A program made the position numbers and the translations under genes. A stretch of DNA of 64,000 nt from NCBI GenBank assembly GCA_964350445.1, contig CAYGKA010000024.1:4223-68222 (forward strand), read 5' to 3'. The stretch comes from Hwanghaeella sp964350445 (lineage in GTDB: Bacteria > Pseudomonadota > Alphaproteobacteria > UBA8366 > Aestuariispiraceae). The notes beneath the pieces are model-generated. The model saw only the letters and a program-made list of their open reading frames with translations. It searched no databases and was not told the origin of the DNA. The stretch's first letter is position 1. Every line of letters starts with the position of its first letter. Positions 16,876 to 25,684 of this stretch are shown here, one piece after another.

Positions 16876-18222
16876 TTATCCGCCGATATCCGGCACGGGC
16901 CGGGTCGCAACCACGCCGTCCGGCTTTCCGACGACGACGATCGTCAATGCATCGGGATCGAACAGTTCCCTGGCCACCCGGTTGGCTTGTTCCAGCGTAA
17001 CGGCTTCCAGAAAGCCATTGCGTCTGTCGATGTAGTCGATGCCCAGCCCGTAATACTGAATGCCGGTCAGGGCGCCGGAGATCTGCCCCGTTGTCGTGAA
17101 TCGCAGCGGGTAGGAACCGGTCAGGTACGTCTTCGCGTTTTCCAACTCTTCCGCGGTTACGCCTTTGTCCCTGACCTTGGCCCATTCATCGCGAATGATA
17201 TCGACGGACTCCGAGACGGACTCGTTCCGCGTCGATACTCCGGCCATGACCAGAGTAGATCGTTGCAGGTCTTGAAGGGCCGCATAGGTGGAATAGGCCA
17301 AGCCGCGCTTTTCGCGAACTTCCTCCGTCAATCGGGAGGAGAACCCGCTACCGCCCAGAACATGGGTGACGAGATAGGCGGCGTAGTAGTCCGGGTCCAT
17401 CCGGTCGATGCCCGGCTGCGCCATGGCCACAACGCTTTGCGGCACGTCCTGTTCGATCACGATGACGCCGCCTTCCGACGACGCTTGGACCTCGGGAAGA
17501 ACCGCGATGTCGCCTTTCTCAGGCAGGCCGCCGAAAATCTTGTCCAGCATCGGCCTCAATTCATCGGCGGTGATATTCCCAACCACGCCGATGATAAGTC
17601 TGTCGCGCGTCAGCGTGCGGGTCACGAAATGCCGCATATCCTCGACTGTGACGGCCTGAATGCCAGCGATCGTGCCGCCACCGGGACGGCCATAGGGATC
17701 GTCGCCGTATAAAGTCTTCATCAAGGCCCTGCCCGCCCTGGCGTTGGGGCTCGTCTCACGGCGCTTCATGTTGATCAGGATCTGCCCTCGAATCCGCTCC
17801 ACTGCATCCTCATCGAAGCGCGGCGCGGTCAGGGCAAGCGTCAGCAGCCGCACCGCCTCGTCGCGGTACCGGTTGAGCGTCATGAAGCTGCCGGAAAAGG
17901 AATCCCGCCCCGCCGAGAAGCTGATGCCGATGGATTTGTCGTTCAGAATGCGCTGGAAGGTCTGGCTGTCCAAGTCGGCCGCCCCTTCGTCCAGCAGACT
18001 GGAAACCAGCTCCGCCAGTCCTTCCTTTCCGACCGGATCGAGAGACTCGCCGCCCTGGAACAGGAAATTCATTGAAATGAGATCAGCCGTGTCGTCCTCG
18101 ACGAGCCAAGCCTCAATGCCGCCGGGGCTGACGACTTCCTGAATATCGATGGCCCTTGCCGGGCCGCTCCAGACGATCAGCACGCCGACCAGCGCCACCC
18201 AAACCACAGTAATATTCCGCAT
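16876..18222 (-). CDS. M16-family peptidase subunit, zinc site lost
   Basis: 448 residues with an N-terminal signal peptide (hydrophobic 6-19, then A-R-A). The fold is that of M16 metallopeptidases: an N-terminal half with G-K-E-G-L-A-E-L where active members have H-x-x-E-H, and a C-terminal half with R-E-K-R-G-L-A-Y-S, the substrate-binding R/Y region. The missing H-x-x-E-H means it should not cut by itself. It starts one base inside the stop of the active M16 gene (TGATG), the pattern of a two-subunit enzyme. Location is probably periplasmic. Confidence 0.87.
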   Translation of the reverse strand: MRNITVVWVALVGVLIVWSGPARAIDIQEVVSPGGIEAWLVEDDTADLISMNFLFQGGESLDPVGKEGLAELVSSLLDEGAADLDSQTFQRILNDKSIGISFSAGRDSFSGSFMTLNRYRDEAVRLLTLALTAPRFDEDAVERIRGQILINMKRRETSPNARAGRALMKTLYGDDPYGRPGGGTIAGIQAVTVEDMRHFVTRTLTRDRLIIGVVGNITADELRPMLDKIFGGLPEKGDIAVLPEVQASSEGGVIVIEQDVPQSVVAMAQPGIDRMDPDYYAAYLVTHVLGGSGFSSRLTEEVREKRGLAYSTYAALQDLQRSTLVMAGVSTRNESVSESVDIIRDEWAKVRDKGVTAEELENAKTYLTGSYPLRFTTTGQISGALTGIQYYGLGIDYIDRRNGFLEAVTLEQANRVARELFDPDALTIVVVGKPDGVVATRPVPDIGG

Positions 18223-19610
18223 CAGGACTTTCCTTTCGCCGCGGCGTTGGCTTCCTGTGCCGTCTCATCGGCCGGCAACAGTTTGGACACAAAGGCACCT
18301 TGGTCTTTCAGGACAAACCGCAATGCCTCGTTGACCTGATCTACCGTCACCGCGGCGATCCTGTCCGGCCAGGCCTCAACATCCGCGGCCGACCGCCCGA
18401 TTGTGACGGCGGCGCCCAAGGTGCGGGCGATCCCCTGGAAGGAGTCCTTCGCCAATTCGGCCGCATCGGTCAGACGAATGACGGCACGCGCCACCTCATC
18501 CTCCGTAACGCCGTCACGCAGGATTTCATCAATCGTCGCCTCCATGGCCGCCGTGGCCTCGTCCAGCGTCTTGCCGGGCGCCGGTGACACGTAGAAGCCC
18601 AATGTCGCTGGCCCGCGGCTGTCGGGCGAATACCACGCCCCGGCGGATGCCGCGATCTTGTCCTGAACGACCAGGGAATTGTACAGTCGGCTGCTCGTTC
18701 CGCCGCTCAACACTTCCACCAGCACTTGGAGCGGATAGGCGTGTTCCGCATCCCCATACAGGTAACTGGGCGCCAGATAGCGTTTGCTCCAGGACGGTTG
18801 GGTGACATCGCGATCACGCAGCACCACGGTGCCGTCAGACTGGTGCGGCGGTTCGCGCCAATCGACCTTGGCGGGAACGTCTCTGGCCGGAATAGCGCCG
18901 TAATATTTCTTCGCCAACGGCAGGACATCGGCCATTGTCACATCGCCGACCACAACCAGAACGGCGTTGTTGGGTGCATACCAGCGGTCATAGAAAGCTT
19001 CGATGTCCCCTGGCGTAAGGTCGTGTATTTCATGCGCCCATCCGATGATCGGTCTGCCATAGGGATGGTTCATGTAGAAAGCCGCATTCGCCTGTTCGGC
19101 CAATCGGGCGCCGGGCTGGTTTTCGGTTCGGGACCGGCGCTCTTCCAAAATCACCTTCCGTTCCGTCTCGATTTCGCCGGGATCGAACTTGAGGTTCCGC
19201 ATCCGGTCGGCTTCCAGCCGCATGACGAGTTCCATCCGATCGACGGCAATCGACTGGAAGTAAGCGGTATAGTCGGAACTGGTGAAAGCGTTTTCCTGGC
19301 CGCCGTTTTTCGCCACGGTTTCCGAGAATTGTCCGGCAGGGATGGTTTCCGTCCCCTTGAACATCAGATGCTCGAAGAAATGCGCCAGACCGGACTTGCC
19401 CTGAGGTTCGTCCATCGCGCCGACCTTGTACCAGACCATATGCGTGATGACCGGCGCGCGGCGCTTGGTGACGACGACAACCTCCATCCCATTGGACAGC
19501 GTCGCGGTCTCAGGGTCGAAGACACCGGCAAAGCCGGACCGTGCCGTAAGTGACACCGCCGTCAGCGCCAGGATTGCCGCCAGGAAGAATGTATGTCGCT
19601 TTCGGATCAC
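18222..19610 (-). CDS. M16-family zinc peptidase, active subunit
   Basis: About 462 residues with a signal peptide (hydrophobic 6-22). The zinc motif H-F-F-E-H is at about 77-81, preceded by G-K-S-G-L-A; the distal Glu ligand lies in E-I-E-T-E-R-K-V-I-L-E-E, about 75 residues later. This is the standard inverted HxxEH site of pitrilysin-type peptidases. I prefer the GTG at 19610 (GAGG about 6 bases upstream; yields M-I-R-K-R-H plus a compact signal peptide) over the GTG at 19631, which sits against a 12-bp palindrome. Its partner gene follows directly. Substrates are unknown. Confidence 0.88.
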   Translation of the reverse strand: MIRKRHTFFLAAILALTAVSLTARSGFAGVFDPETATLSNGMEVVVVTKRRAPVITHMVWYKVGAMDEPQGKSGLAHFFEHLMFKGTETIPAGQFSETVAKNGGQENAFTSSDYTAYFQSIAVDRMELVMRLEADRMRNLKFDPGEIETERKVILEERRSRTENQPGARLAEQANAAFYMNHPYGRPIIGWAHEIHDLTPGDIEAFYDRWYAPNNAVLVVVGDVTMADVLPLAKKYYGAIPARDVPAKVDWREPPHQSDGTVVLRDRDVTQPSWSKRYLAPSYLYGDAEHAYPLQVLVEVLSGGTSSRLYNSLVVQDKIAASAGAWYSPDSRGPATLGFYVSPAPGKTLDEATAAMEATIDEILRDGVTEDEVARAVIRLTDAAELAKDSFQGIARTLGAAVTIGRSAADVEAWPDRIAAVTVDQVNEALRFVLKDQGAFVSKLLPADETAQEANAAAKGKS

Positions 19611-19635
19611 GTCAGCCTCGCTCGGTTGCACCCTT

Positions 19636-19647
19636 CCCTATATAGGG
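19636..19647. promoter_or_regulatory. perfect 12-bp palindrome upstream of the M16 pair
   Basis: CCCTATATAGGG, 26 bases before the preferred GTG start of the first M16 gene. It could be an operator or contain a TATATA -10 element; which one is not decidable here. Confidence 0.35.
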
Positions 19648-19725
19648 CGCGCAGGCCGTGACGGAAACGCAGCGGCTGAACAAAAGGTAGATCGGAGGCA
19701 GGGAAGCCGTCAGCGATGAGCCGAC

Positions 19726-20319
19726 CTAGAACGGCCACTTGAAGAGCGGTTCTTCCTTTTGAGTGGTGATCGTCGGCGTGTCGCCTTCGGTCACGGGCCG
19801 GCCCAAGCTGGAGTTTTCCTGCAACCGCTTGGATTCGCCTTCCGCATCGACGACGGCGCCCGGCAAGGATTTGTCCTTCCAGAACAGAAGGTCATCGACG
19901 AAACCTTCATTCTCACGCGCGAGCGACTCGCTTTCGTCATCGATGACGCGGCGAATCTCAGGATCGACGTTCAAGGCGCTTGCCTTGGCAAGCAGAGCAA
20001 TCTCACTAGGGCTATTGCCCTGCGCGACCTTTTCACGCACCAGGCGCTGCTGTTGCCGCGGTGTCAGGTCATTGCCCACCAGGGCTGCCCGAGCGGTCGA
20101 GCGCGGCGTCACACGGTTCAATTCGTCAGCGCCCGGATCAGGCGCCCGCAACCCGAAATCGGGCGGCAGGGTCAAAGGCGCGCGCTTCACGACGGAGAAT
20201 TCATCGGGCCCGCCACGCTGATAACCGAACAGGTTGCCAAGATTGGATTCACACCCCGCCAACAGCATGGATGCGGCAATCACGGCGCAGACGCCTAACG
20301 TCCTGGAAATTCGAACCAT
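19726..20319 (-). CDS. DUF3035 lipoprotein
   Basis: 197 residues. The lipoprotein signal ends at L-L-A-G-C (Cys22). Then comes G-P-D-E-F-S-V-V-K-R-A-P-L-T-L-P-P-D-F-G-L-R-x-P-x-P-G, the DUF3035 signature. The middle is a charged helical stretch, and the C-terminus ends P-L-F-K-W-P-F. The family is confined largely to alphaproteobacteria and is commonly found, as here, directly after lspA and before M16 peptidases. An envelope-biogenesis role is inferred from this position. Function has not been shown to my knowledge. Confidence 0.82.
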   Translation of the reverse strand: MVRISRTLGVCAVIAASMLLAGCESNLGNLFGYQRGGPDEFSVVKRAPLTLPPDFGLRAPDPGADELNRVTPRSTARAALVGNDLTPRQQQRLVREKVAQGNSPSEIALLAKASALNVDPEIRRVIDDESESLARENEGFVDDLLFWKDKSLPGAVVDAEGESKRLQENSSLGRPVTEGDTPTITTQKEEPLFKWPF

Positions 20320-20355
20320 GGTACTGTCTTCGTCCCGAAGCCTTTGCGGCCGATA

Positions 20356-20871
20356 TTACGCCGCGTTGTCCGTCTTGTTAACTAACCCATCCAGCAGGAT
20401 CAATCCAACCCCAACGACAATCGCCGAATCCGCCACGTTGAAGGCGGGCCAATGATAACCCGCTATATGGAGATCCAGAAAGTCGAATACAGCCCCGAAC
20501 CGGACCCGGTCGACAACATTCCCGACCGCCCCGCCAATCACCAGTCCCAGCGCCAAGGCGAGCATCCAGTGCCCGGCCTTGCGCAGCCAAAAGAACAATC
20601 CGACGGCGATCGCAAGCGCCAGGGCGGAAAGGGCCCAACGCCCGAATTCCTCGCCATCCGAAAACATCCCGAAGCTGACGCCGCGGTTCCAGACCGTCAC
20701 CAGATTGAAGAAGCCGGTCACTTCGATAGGGCCCTGGGCGGATTGGACGATACCCAGGAAGATCCACTTCGTGACCTGGTCCAGAAAAATCGTCACACCG
20801 CTGACAGCCAGTCCCAGCCACATCAGGGATCGGCCGCCCAAGGTCGTTCGTGTCATGCCGGCTTGTGTCAT
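20356..20871 (-). CDS. lspA: lipoprotein signal peptidase (SPase II)
   Basis: 171 residues with four hydrophobic helices. D-Q-V-T-K-W, N-R-G-V-S-F-G-M-F, G-G-A-V-G-N-V-V-D-R-V-R-F-G-A-V-x-D-F and F-N-V-A-D-S are the conserved blocks; the Asp of N-V-V-D-R and the Asp of N-V-A-D-S are the catalytic aspartates. It cleaves prolipoprotein signal peptides in the inner membrane. The ATG overlaps the ileS stop by 4 bases (ATGA), the usual ileS-lspA coupling; an upstream extension of the frame is ignored for that reason. Two likely substrates, the DUF3035 and OmpA-like lipoproteins, are encoded nearby. Confidence 0.95.
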   Translation of the reverse strand: MTQAGMTRTTLGGRSLMWLGLAVSGVTIFLDQVTKWIFLGIVQSAQGPIEVTGFFNLVTVWNRGVSFGMFSDGEEFGRWALSALALAIAVGLFFWLRKAGHWMLALALGLVIGGAVGNVVDRVRFGAVFDFLDLHIAGYHWPAFNVADSAIVVGVGLILLDGLVNKTDNAA

Positions 20872-23744
20872 TCTGCCGCCGTTGGAAGGCTGCGAACCGC
20901 TTCGGCGCACCGGCCGCATGTGCCCGGCGCATCCGCGTGCTGACCGACATCGGGAAGAACACGCCAGCAGCGCTCGCATTTCTCACCGTCGGCCGGGGTC
21001 GTGGCGACGCCAATGCCCGGAACGTCGGACAGGGAGAAGACATCACCCGCGACGTCACCGGCCTGAACCGTCAGGCCGGATGTGATGCAAACTTCCGCCA
21101 AGTCCACATCCGATACCTTCGCCAGCATATCCGCGGGCACGGTCACGACCGGGGCCGACTGAAGGCTCGACCCGATACGCTTTTCCGCACGCTCGATTTC
21201 GAGCGCCCCCAGGACGACACGCCGGATTTGCCGAACAGCCGCCCATTTTTCCGCCACCGCCGGCGCGGCCCATTCACCCGGAACAGAGGGGAAGACCCGA
21301 AGATGGACCGAATTGTTGTCCGCATCGCCGGTATGGGCCAGCCATGCCTCTTCCGCCGTGAAACTCAAGATCGGCGCGAGCCAGGCGGTGAGGCAGGAGA
21401 ACAACTCCTCCAGAACCGTCAGGCAGGCTCGGCGCTTCAGGTCATCGGGAGGGTCGCAATACAGGCTGTCCTTGCGGATATCGAAATAGAAGGCGCTGAG
21501 GTCGATGGCGCAGAAGTCATGCAACTCCCGGAACACCCGATGGAAATCGTATTCCACGATCGACTTCCGGACGATCGCGTCCAGTTCCCAAAGGCGGTGC
21601 AGCATCAACCGCTCAAGTTCCGGCATCTGCTCAATCGGCAAACGGTCGGACGGACTTTCACCGTTTAGATTGCCGAGCAGCCAGCGCAGCGTATTCCGGA
21701 ACCGCCGGTAGTAGTCCGACAGTTGTTTCAACGTGCCTTCGCCGACGCGTAGATCGTTGTAGTAATCTTCGAACACGACCCAAAGGCGCAGGATGTCCGC
21801 GCCGTACTTGTCGTTCACCTCCTGGGGCACGACCTGGTTGCCCTTGGACTTGGACATTTTAGTCCCGTCCTCGGCCATGATGAACCCATGGGTCAGGACC
21901 GCATCATAGGGCGCACGCCCCCGCGTACCGCAGGATTCAAGCAGTGAGGAGTGGAACCAGCCGCGATGCTGGTCCGTCCCTTCCAGATAGAGCGACGCTG
22001 GCCATTGCAGGTCTTCCCGCTGCTCCAGCACGAACGCATGGGTGGATCCGCTGTCGAACCAGACATCGACGACGTCCATGACCTGTTCGAAATCGTCGGC
22101 ATTGTAGTCGTTGCCGAGGAACCGGGACGGATCGGAACTGAACCACGCATCGGCCCCTTCTTCCCGAAACGCCTCGACGATACGATCAACGACCTGCTGA
22201 TCGCGCAAAGGCTCGCCCGTCGCCTTGGAAACGAAAACCGGGATCGGCACGCCCCAGGCGCGCTGCCGGGAGATGACCCAGTCCGGCCGATTTTCGATCA
22301 TCGAATACAGCCGGTTCTTGCCGCCTTTCGGGTAGAAGGCGGTGTTGTCGATCGCCTCCAACGCCTTTTTCCGCAAGTCGTTCGTCTTCATCGAGATGAA
22401 CCACTGTGCCGTGTTCCGGAAGATGAGCGGCGCCTTGGACCGCCAGGAATGCGGATAGGAGTGCTTCAAATTGCCTTTTGCCAGCAATTTGCCGGCGATG
22501 GCCAGGTTGCGAAGAACCGTGCCGTTCGCGTCGCCTTCCTTGCCTTCCGTGGTCAGCACGGCCTTGCCGGCCAGCAGCGGGACATGGTCGTAGAACACGC
22601 CGTCTTCGCCCACCGTCTGCGGGATTTCCAACTCATTGGCCATGCCGAGCGACCAGTCATCCGCGCCATGGCCCGGCGCGATATGAACGAAACCGGTCCC
22701 GGCGTCGTCGGTGACGAAATCCGCGTCCAGGACGGGACAATCATAGTCGTAGCCGCCCTGCGCATCGTCATAGCCGCGCCAAGGATGCGCGCATTTCGTC
22801 CCAATCACCTGGTCGCCCTTCAGCGTGGCGACCACCGTTTTGCCGGTGATGCCTGCCTTTTCGCATACCGCATCCTGAAGCGCCTTGGCGACGACGAGGC
22901 GTTCGCCAACGACCGCCTTAGAGTTCTCTGCGATTTCCGTGACATCCATCACCACGTAGTCGAAGTCGCGATGCGCGGCGACCGCCCGGTTGCCGGGGAT
23001 CGTCCAGGGAGTCGTGGTCCAGATGACGACCGTCGCGCCTTCCAGTTCCGGCACCGACGCGGCGACGACCGGGAACTTCACCCAGATCATCGTCGACTTG
23101 TGCTCCTGGTACTCGACCTCGGCCTCGGCCAGCGCGGTTTTCTCGACCACGGACCACAGCACCGGCTTGGACCCCTTGTAGAGCGCGCCGTTCATCAGAA
23201 ACTTGCCCAGTTCCGCGACGATCTGCGCTTCGGCGCCAAAGGCCATGGTGGTGTAGGGATTATCCCAATCGCCCAGCACGCCGAGCCGCTTGAATTCCGA
23301 CCGCTGGATGTCGATCCATTTGTCGGCGAAGTCGCGGCATTCCTTGCGGAACTCGACAATCGGCACCTCGTCCTTGTCCTGGCCGGCGGCGCGGTACTGC
23401 TCCTCGATTTTCCACTCGATGGGCAGGCCGTGGCAGTCCCAGCCGGGAACGTAGTTCGCGTCCTTGCCCAGCATCTGCTGCGACTTGTTGATGATGTCCT
23501 TCAGGATCTTGTTCAGCGCGTGGCCGATATGTAGATGCCCGTTCGCATAGGGAGGACCGTCATGCAGGATGAATTTTTCGCGGCCCTTCGATGCCTCGCG
23601 AAGCTGCCGCCAAAGGTCGATGCGCGCCCAACGGTCCAGCAGTTCGGGTTCCTTTGTCGGCAGACCGCCCCGCATGGGAAAATCGGTCTTCGGCAGCGCG
23701 ATGGTGTCCCGGTAATCGGGCGCGGAGGGTGTATTTTCAGTCAT
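20868..23744 (-). CDS. ileS: isoleucyl-tRNA synthetase
   Basis: 958 residues, usual length for bacterial IleRS. The class I signature H-I-G-H (72-75, after P-P-Y-A-N-G-H-L) and K-M-S-K-S-K-G-N are intact. The editing (CP1) domain includes T-T-P-W-T-I-P-G-N. The C-terminal zinc finger is C-x-R-C-W...C-G-R-C (C-E-R-C-W-R and T-C-G-R-C). The ATG at 23744 (M-T-E-N-T-P) has GGAA upstream; the frame runs 20 codons further without similarity. It leads ileS-lspA-DUF3035-M16-M16, which is conserved gene order in Rhodospirillales-type genomes. Confidence 0.97.
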   Translation of the reverse strand: MTENTPSAPDYRDTIALPKTDFPMRGGLPTKEPELLDRWARIDLWRQLREASKGREKFILHDGPPYANGHLHIGHALNKILKDIINKSQQMLGKDANYVPGWDCHGLPIEWKIEEQYRAAGQDKDEVPIVEFRKECRDFADKWIDIQRSEFKRLGVLGDWDNPYTTMAFGAEAQIVAELGKFLMNGALYKGSKPVLWSVVEKTALAEAEVEYQEHKSTMIWVKFPVVAASVPELEGATVVIWTTTPWTIPGNRAVAAHRDFDYVVMDVTEIAENSKAVVGERLVVAKALQDAVCEKAGITGKTVVATLKGDQVIGTKCAHPWRGYDDAQGGYDYDCPVLDADFVTDDAGTGFVHIAPGHGADDWSLGMANELEIPQTVGEDGVFYDHVPLLAGKAVLTTEGKEGDANGTVLRNLAIAGKLLAKGNLKHSYPHSWRSKAPLIFRNTAQWFISMKTNDLRKKALEAIDNTAFYPKGGKNRLYSMIENRPDWVISRQRAWGVPIPVFVSKATGEPLRDQQVVDRIVEAFREEGADAWFSSDPSRFLGNDYNADDFEQVMDVVDVWFDSGSTHAFVLEQREDLQWPASLYLEGTDQHRGWFHSSLLESCGTRGRAPYDAVLTHGFIMAEDGTKMSKSKGNQVVPQEVNDKYGADILRLWVVFEDYYNDLRVGEGTLKQLSDYYRRFRNTLRWLLGNLNGESPSDRLPIEQMPELERLMLHRLWELDAIVRKSIVEYDFHRVFRELHDFCAIDLSAFYFDIRKDSLYCDPPDDLKRRACLTVLEELFSCLTAWLAPILSFTAEEAWLAHTGDADNNSVHLRVFPSVPGEWAAPAVAEKWAAVRQIRRVVLGALEIERAEKRIGSSLQSAPVVTVPADMLAKVSDVDLAEVCITSGLTVQAGDVAGDVFSLSDVPGIGVATTPADGEKCERCWRVLPDVGQHADAPGTCGRCAEAVRSLPTAAE

Positions 23745-24057
23745 TCCAGTTCCGTCCTGCCAGTTCCGTACTGTGGGGCTTTCGGCAAGCCCTGCACTAG
23801 TCAAATTGGATTATGGTCGATCTTGATCGTGTGGGACCGTCAGTCCCGGTTTTCGTCACAGTCGCTGTCGCAACGCGCCTGTCCCGGCTCCTGTCATATC
23901 GTCAGGGCCGGGCAAGTAATTCGACGAATAATCCGATAAGCTATCGGCGACATGGGCAGCATCGTATCAGCCTTGTTTCATGGCGCGCGATCCTAGTTTT
24001 CACGCCATACGGGGTCAAGCGCGGAAGACTGCGGGTTTCGGGCGCGCAAAAGTGCCC
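23745..24057. other. 313-bp intergenic region between ribF and ileS
   Basis: No gene seen on either strand. It holds a small hairpin (GGGAC/GTCCC, 23833-23847, followed on the plus strand by GGTTTT) and a palindrome CCGATAAGCTATCGG (23933-23947). It presumably contains the ileS promoter. No T-box or other riboswitch is recognisable. Confidence 0.6.
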
Positions 24058-25008
24058 TCAGCCACCCGCCGCGCGGGTCTGAAGAATGCGCCGGGCGACG
24101 GCGCAATCGTGTTGGATCTGGTTCTGCAGCCCGTCAAGGTCGTCGAACTTCTTGTCGGGCCGGATGAACTCAATCAAGGCGACACGCAGATAACGCCCAT
24201 AGAGATCGCCCTCGAAGTCGAACAGAAAGGCCTCGAACAACTCGCCCGTGCCATCGACGGTCGGCCGGTTACCGTAATATCCGGCGCCGTCATACCAGGT
24301 GACGCTGGATTGGTCCTGGGCTTCGACGCCGCACCGGACCGCATAGATGCCGACTGCAGGCCGAAGGTATTCGCCGAGGTCCAAATTGGCGGTCGGAAAC
24401 CCGATTGTACGGCCCAACTGCTGCCCTTTTTCGACCCTGCCCTCGATCTCGAAAGGCCGGCCGAGGAGTGCCGCCGCCTGACCCGGATTGCCCCGGCGAA
24501 GCGAGTCCCGGATGCGCGTGGAGGAATAGATGATGCCGTCATGGGTCGCACGCGGATCGACCGTCGTCACCGCGATGCCGCTGCGATCACGGATCAAAGC
24601 GGGCGTGCCTGCCCGTCCCTTGCCGAAACAGAAGTCATAGCCGACGACAACATGGCCCGCCCCCAAGCCCGCGTCCAGAATATCGTCGATGAAGGATTCC
24701 GCGCTCATACCGGCCAATTCGGCATTGAAGCTGAGTACCACCAGGGCATCCACACCAAGCGCGGCCAGGTGATGGGCTTTGTTGCGCAAATCGGTCAACC
24801 GGAAGGGCGGTTCGTCCGGGACGAAATAGCGCCGCGGATGCGGTTCGAACGTCAACACCAGCAGCGGAACGCCCGCGGCTTCAGCGATTTCAGATGCCCG
24901 TCCGATGACTTCCTGGTGCCCGCGGTGGACACCGTCGAAGTTGCCCAGCACGACGACACCGGATTTAAGGTCATCCGGCGTTTCGGAAACATGGTGGAGA
25001 ATTCGCAT
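24058..25008 (-). CDS. ribF: bifunctional riboflavin kinase / FAD synthetase
   Basis: 316 residues. The N-terminal FMN adenylyltransferase domain has G-N-F-D-G-V-H-R-G-H (about 24-33), F-E-P-H-P and S-S-T-R-I-R near residue 160. The C-terminal riboflavin kinase domain has G-R-T-I-G-F-P-T-A-N-L (about 199-209) and a late F-E-G-D-L-Y-G. The protein turns riboflavin into FMN and then FAD. The ATG at 25008 gives M-R-I-L-H-H; another ATG 27 bases upstream is possible. It follows the MaoC-like gene by 40 bp. Confidence 0.95.
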   Translation of the reverse strand: MRILHHVSETPDDLKSGVVVLGNFDGVHRGHQEVIGRASEIAEAAGVPLLVLTFEPHPRRYFVPDEPPFRLTDLRNKAHHLAALGVDALVVLSFNAELAGMSAESFIDDILDAGLGAGHVVVGYDFCFGKGRAGTPALIRDRSGIAVTTVDPRATHDGIIYSSTRIRDSLRRGNPGQAAALLGRPFEIEGRVEKGQQLGRTIGFPTANLDLGEYLRPAVGIYAVRCGVEAQDQSSVTWYDGAGYYGNRPTVDGTGELFEAFLFDFEGDLYGRYLRVALIEFIRPDKKFDDLDGLQNQIQHDCAVARRILQTRAAGG

Positions 25009-25048
25009 GGGTTTGGCGCTGGAAGCAGGGAACAACCGCGGGGCCGGC

Positions 25049-25507
25049 CTACTTCCGAAGCTCCGACCGGGACCGAACCATCATCTTGGCTTGTCCATCG
25101 CAGACAATGGTATCGCCGACGCGGGCGGTCGTTTTACAGATCAGACGGTTCTTTTCCGGGATCAGGTCGGTGACCACCGCGCGCGCTTCCACCGTGTCGC
25201 CGGGGCGCACGGGCGCCAGAAAACGCAAATCTTGGCTGAGATAGATGCAACCGGGCCCGGGCATCTTCGTTCCCAATACCGTGGAGATCAGGCTGGCCGT
25301 CAGCATGCCGTGCGCTATCCGGCCTTTGAAGATCGTGTCTTCGGCAAATTCCTGGTTCACGTGAACCGGGTTCATGTCGCCGGTCACGCCGGAAAATAGA
25401 ACGATATCGGCTTCGGTAATCGTCTTCGCAAAAACGGCGGACATTCCGACACTAAGATCTTCGAAGAAATATCCGTTCAGATCTTCATGCAGCATTGCGC
25501 TGTCCAT
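25049..25507 (-). CDS. MaoC-like (R)-enoyl-CoA hydratase family protein
   Basis: 152-residue single hot-dog domain. F-S-G-V-T-G-D-M-N-P-V-H-V-N (about 38-51) is the MaoC/PhaJ catalytic motif with the Asp and His dyad, followed by R-I-A-H-G-M. Such enzymes hydrate trans-2-enoyl-CoA to (R)-3-hydroxyacyl-CoA, feeding beta-oxidation or polyhydroxyalkanoate synthesis; the substrate here is unknown. GAGGGAGTGAG precedes the ATG. It lies upstream of ribF on the same strand, separated from the amidase gene by a 177-bp gap. Confidence 0.85.
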   Translation of the reverse strand: MDSAMLHEDLNGYFFEDLSVGMSAVFAKTITEADIVLFSGVTGDMNPVHVNQEFAEDTIFKGRIAHGMLTASLISTVLGTKMPGPGCIYLSQDLRFLAPVRPGDTVEARAVVTDLIPEKNRLICKTTARVGDTIVCDGQAKMMVRSRSELRK

Positions 25508-25684
25508 GAATTCTCACTCCCTCTCTTACGAGCGTACCCCGCGCCTTTTCAGCGTCCCGCCGCACCATCCGCCTGTTGAAAAGGCATGCTTTTTGACCGG
25601 CCGGAACGATAGCCGCAGCGCAACACCCAAGCAAGCAGCCTTCGCAACCGCAACAAACGCAGCCGGTGGCAATCCGTGTCGATG

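Noticed and set aside
21951..23534. Long plus-strand frame opposite ileS
   Set aside because: Antisense shadow of a certain tRNA synthetase gene, with Arg/His/Asp-rich composition and no recognisable domain.
23745..24057. T-box or other riboswitch before ileS
   Set aside because: No specifier-loop or antiterminator consensus seen; T-boxes are also rare in this phylum.
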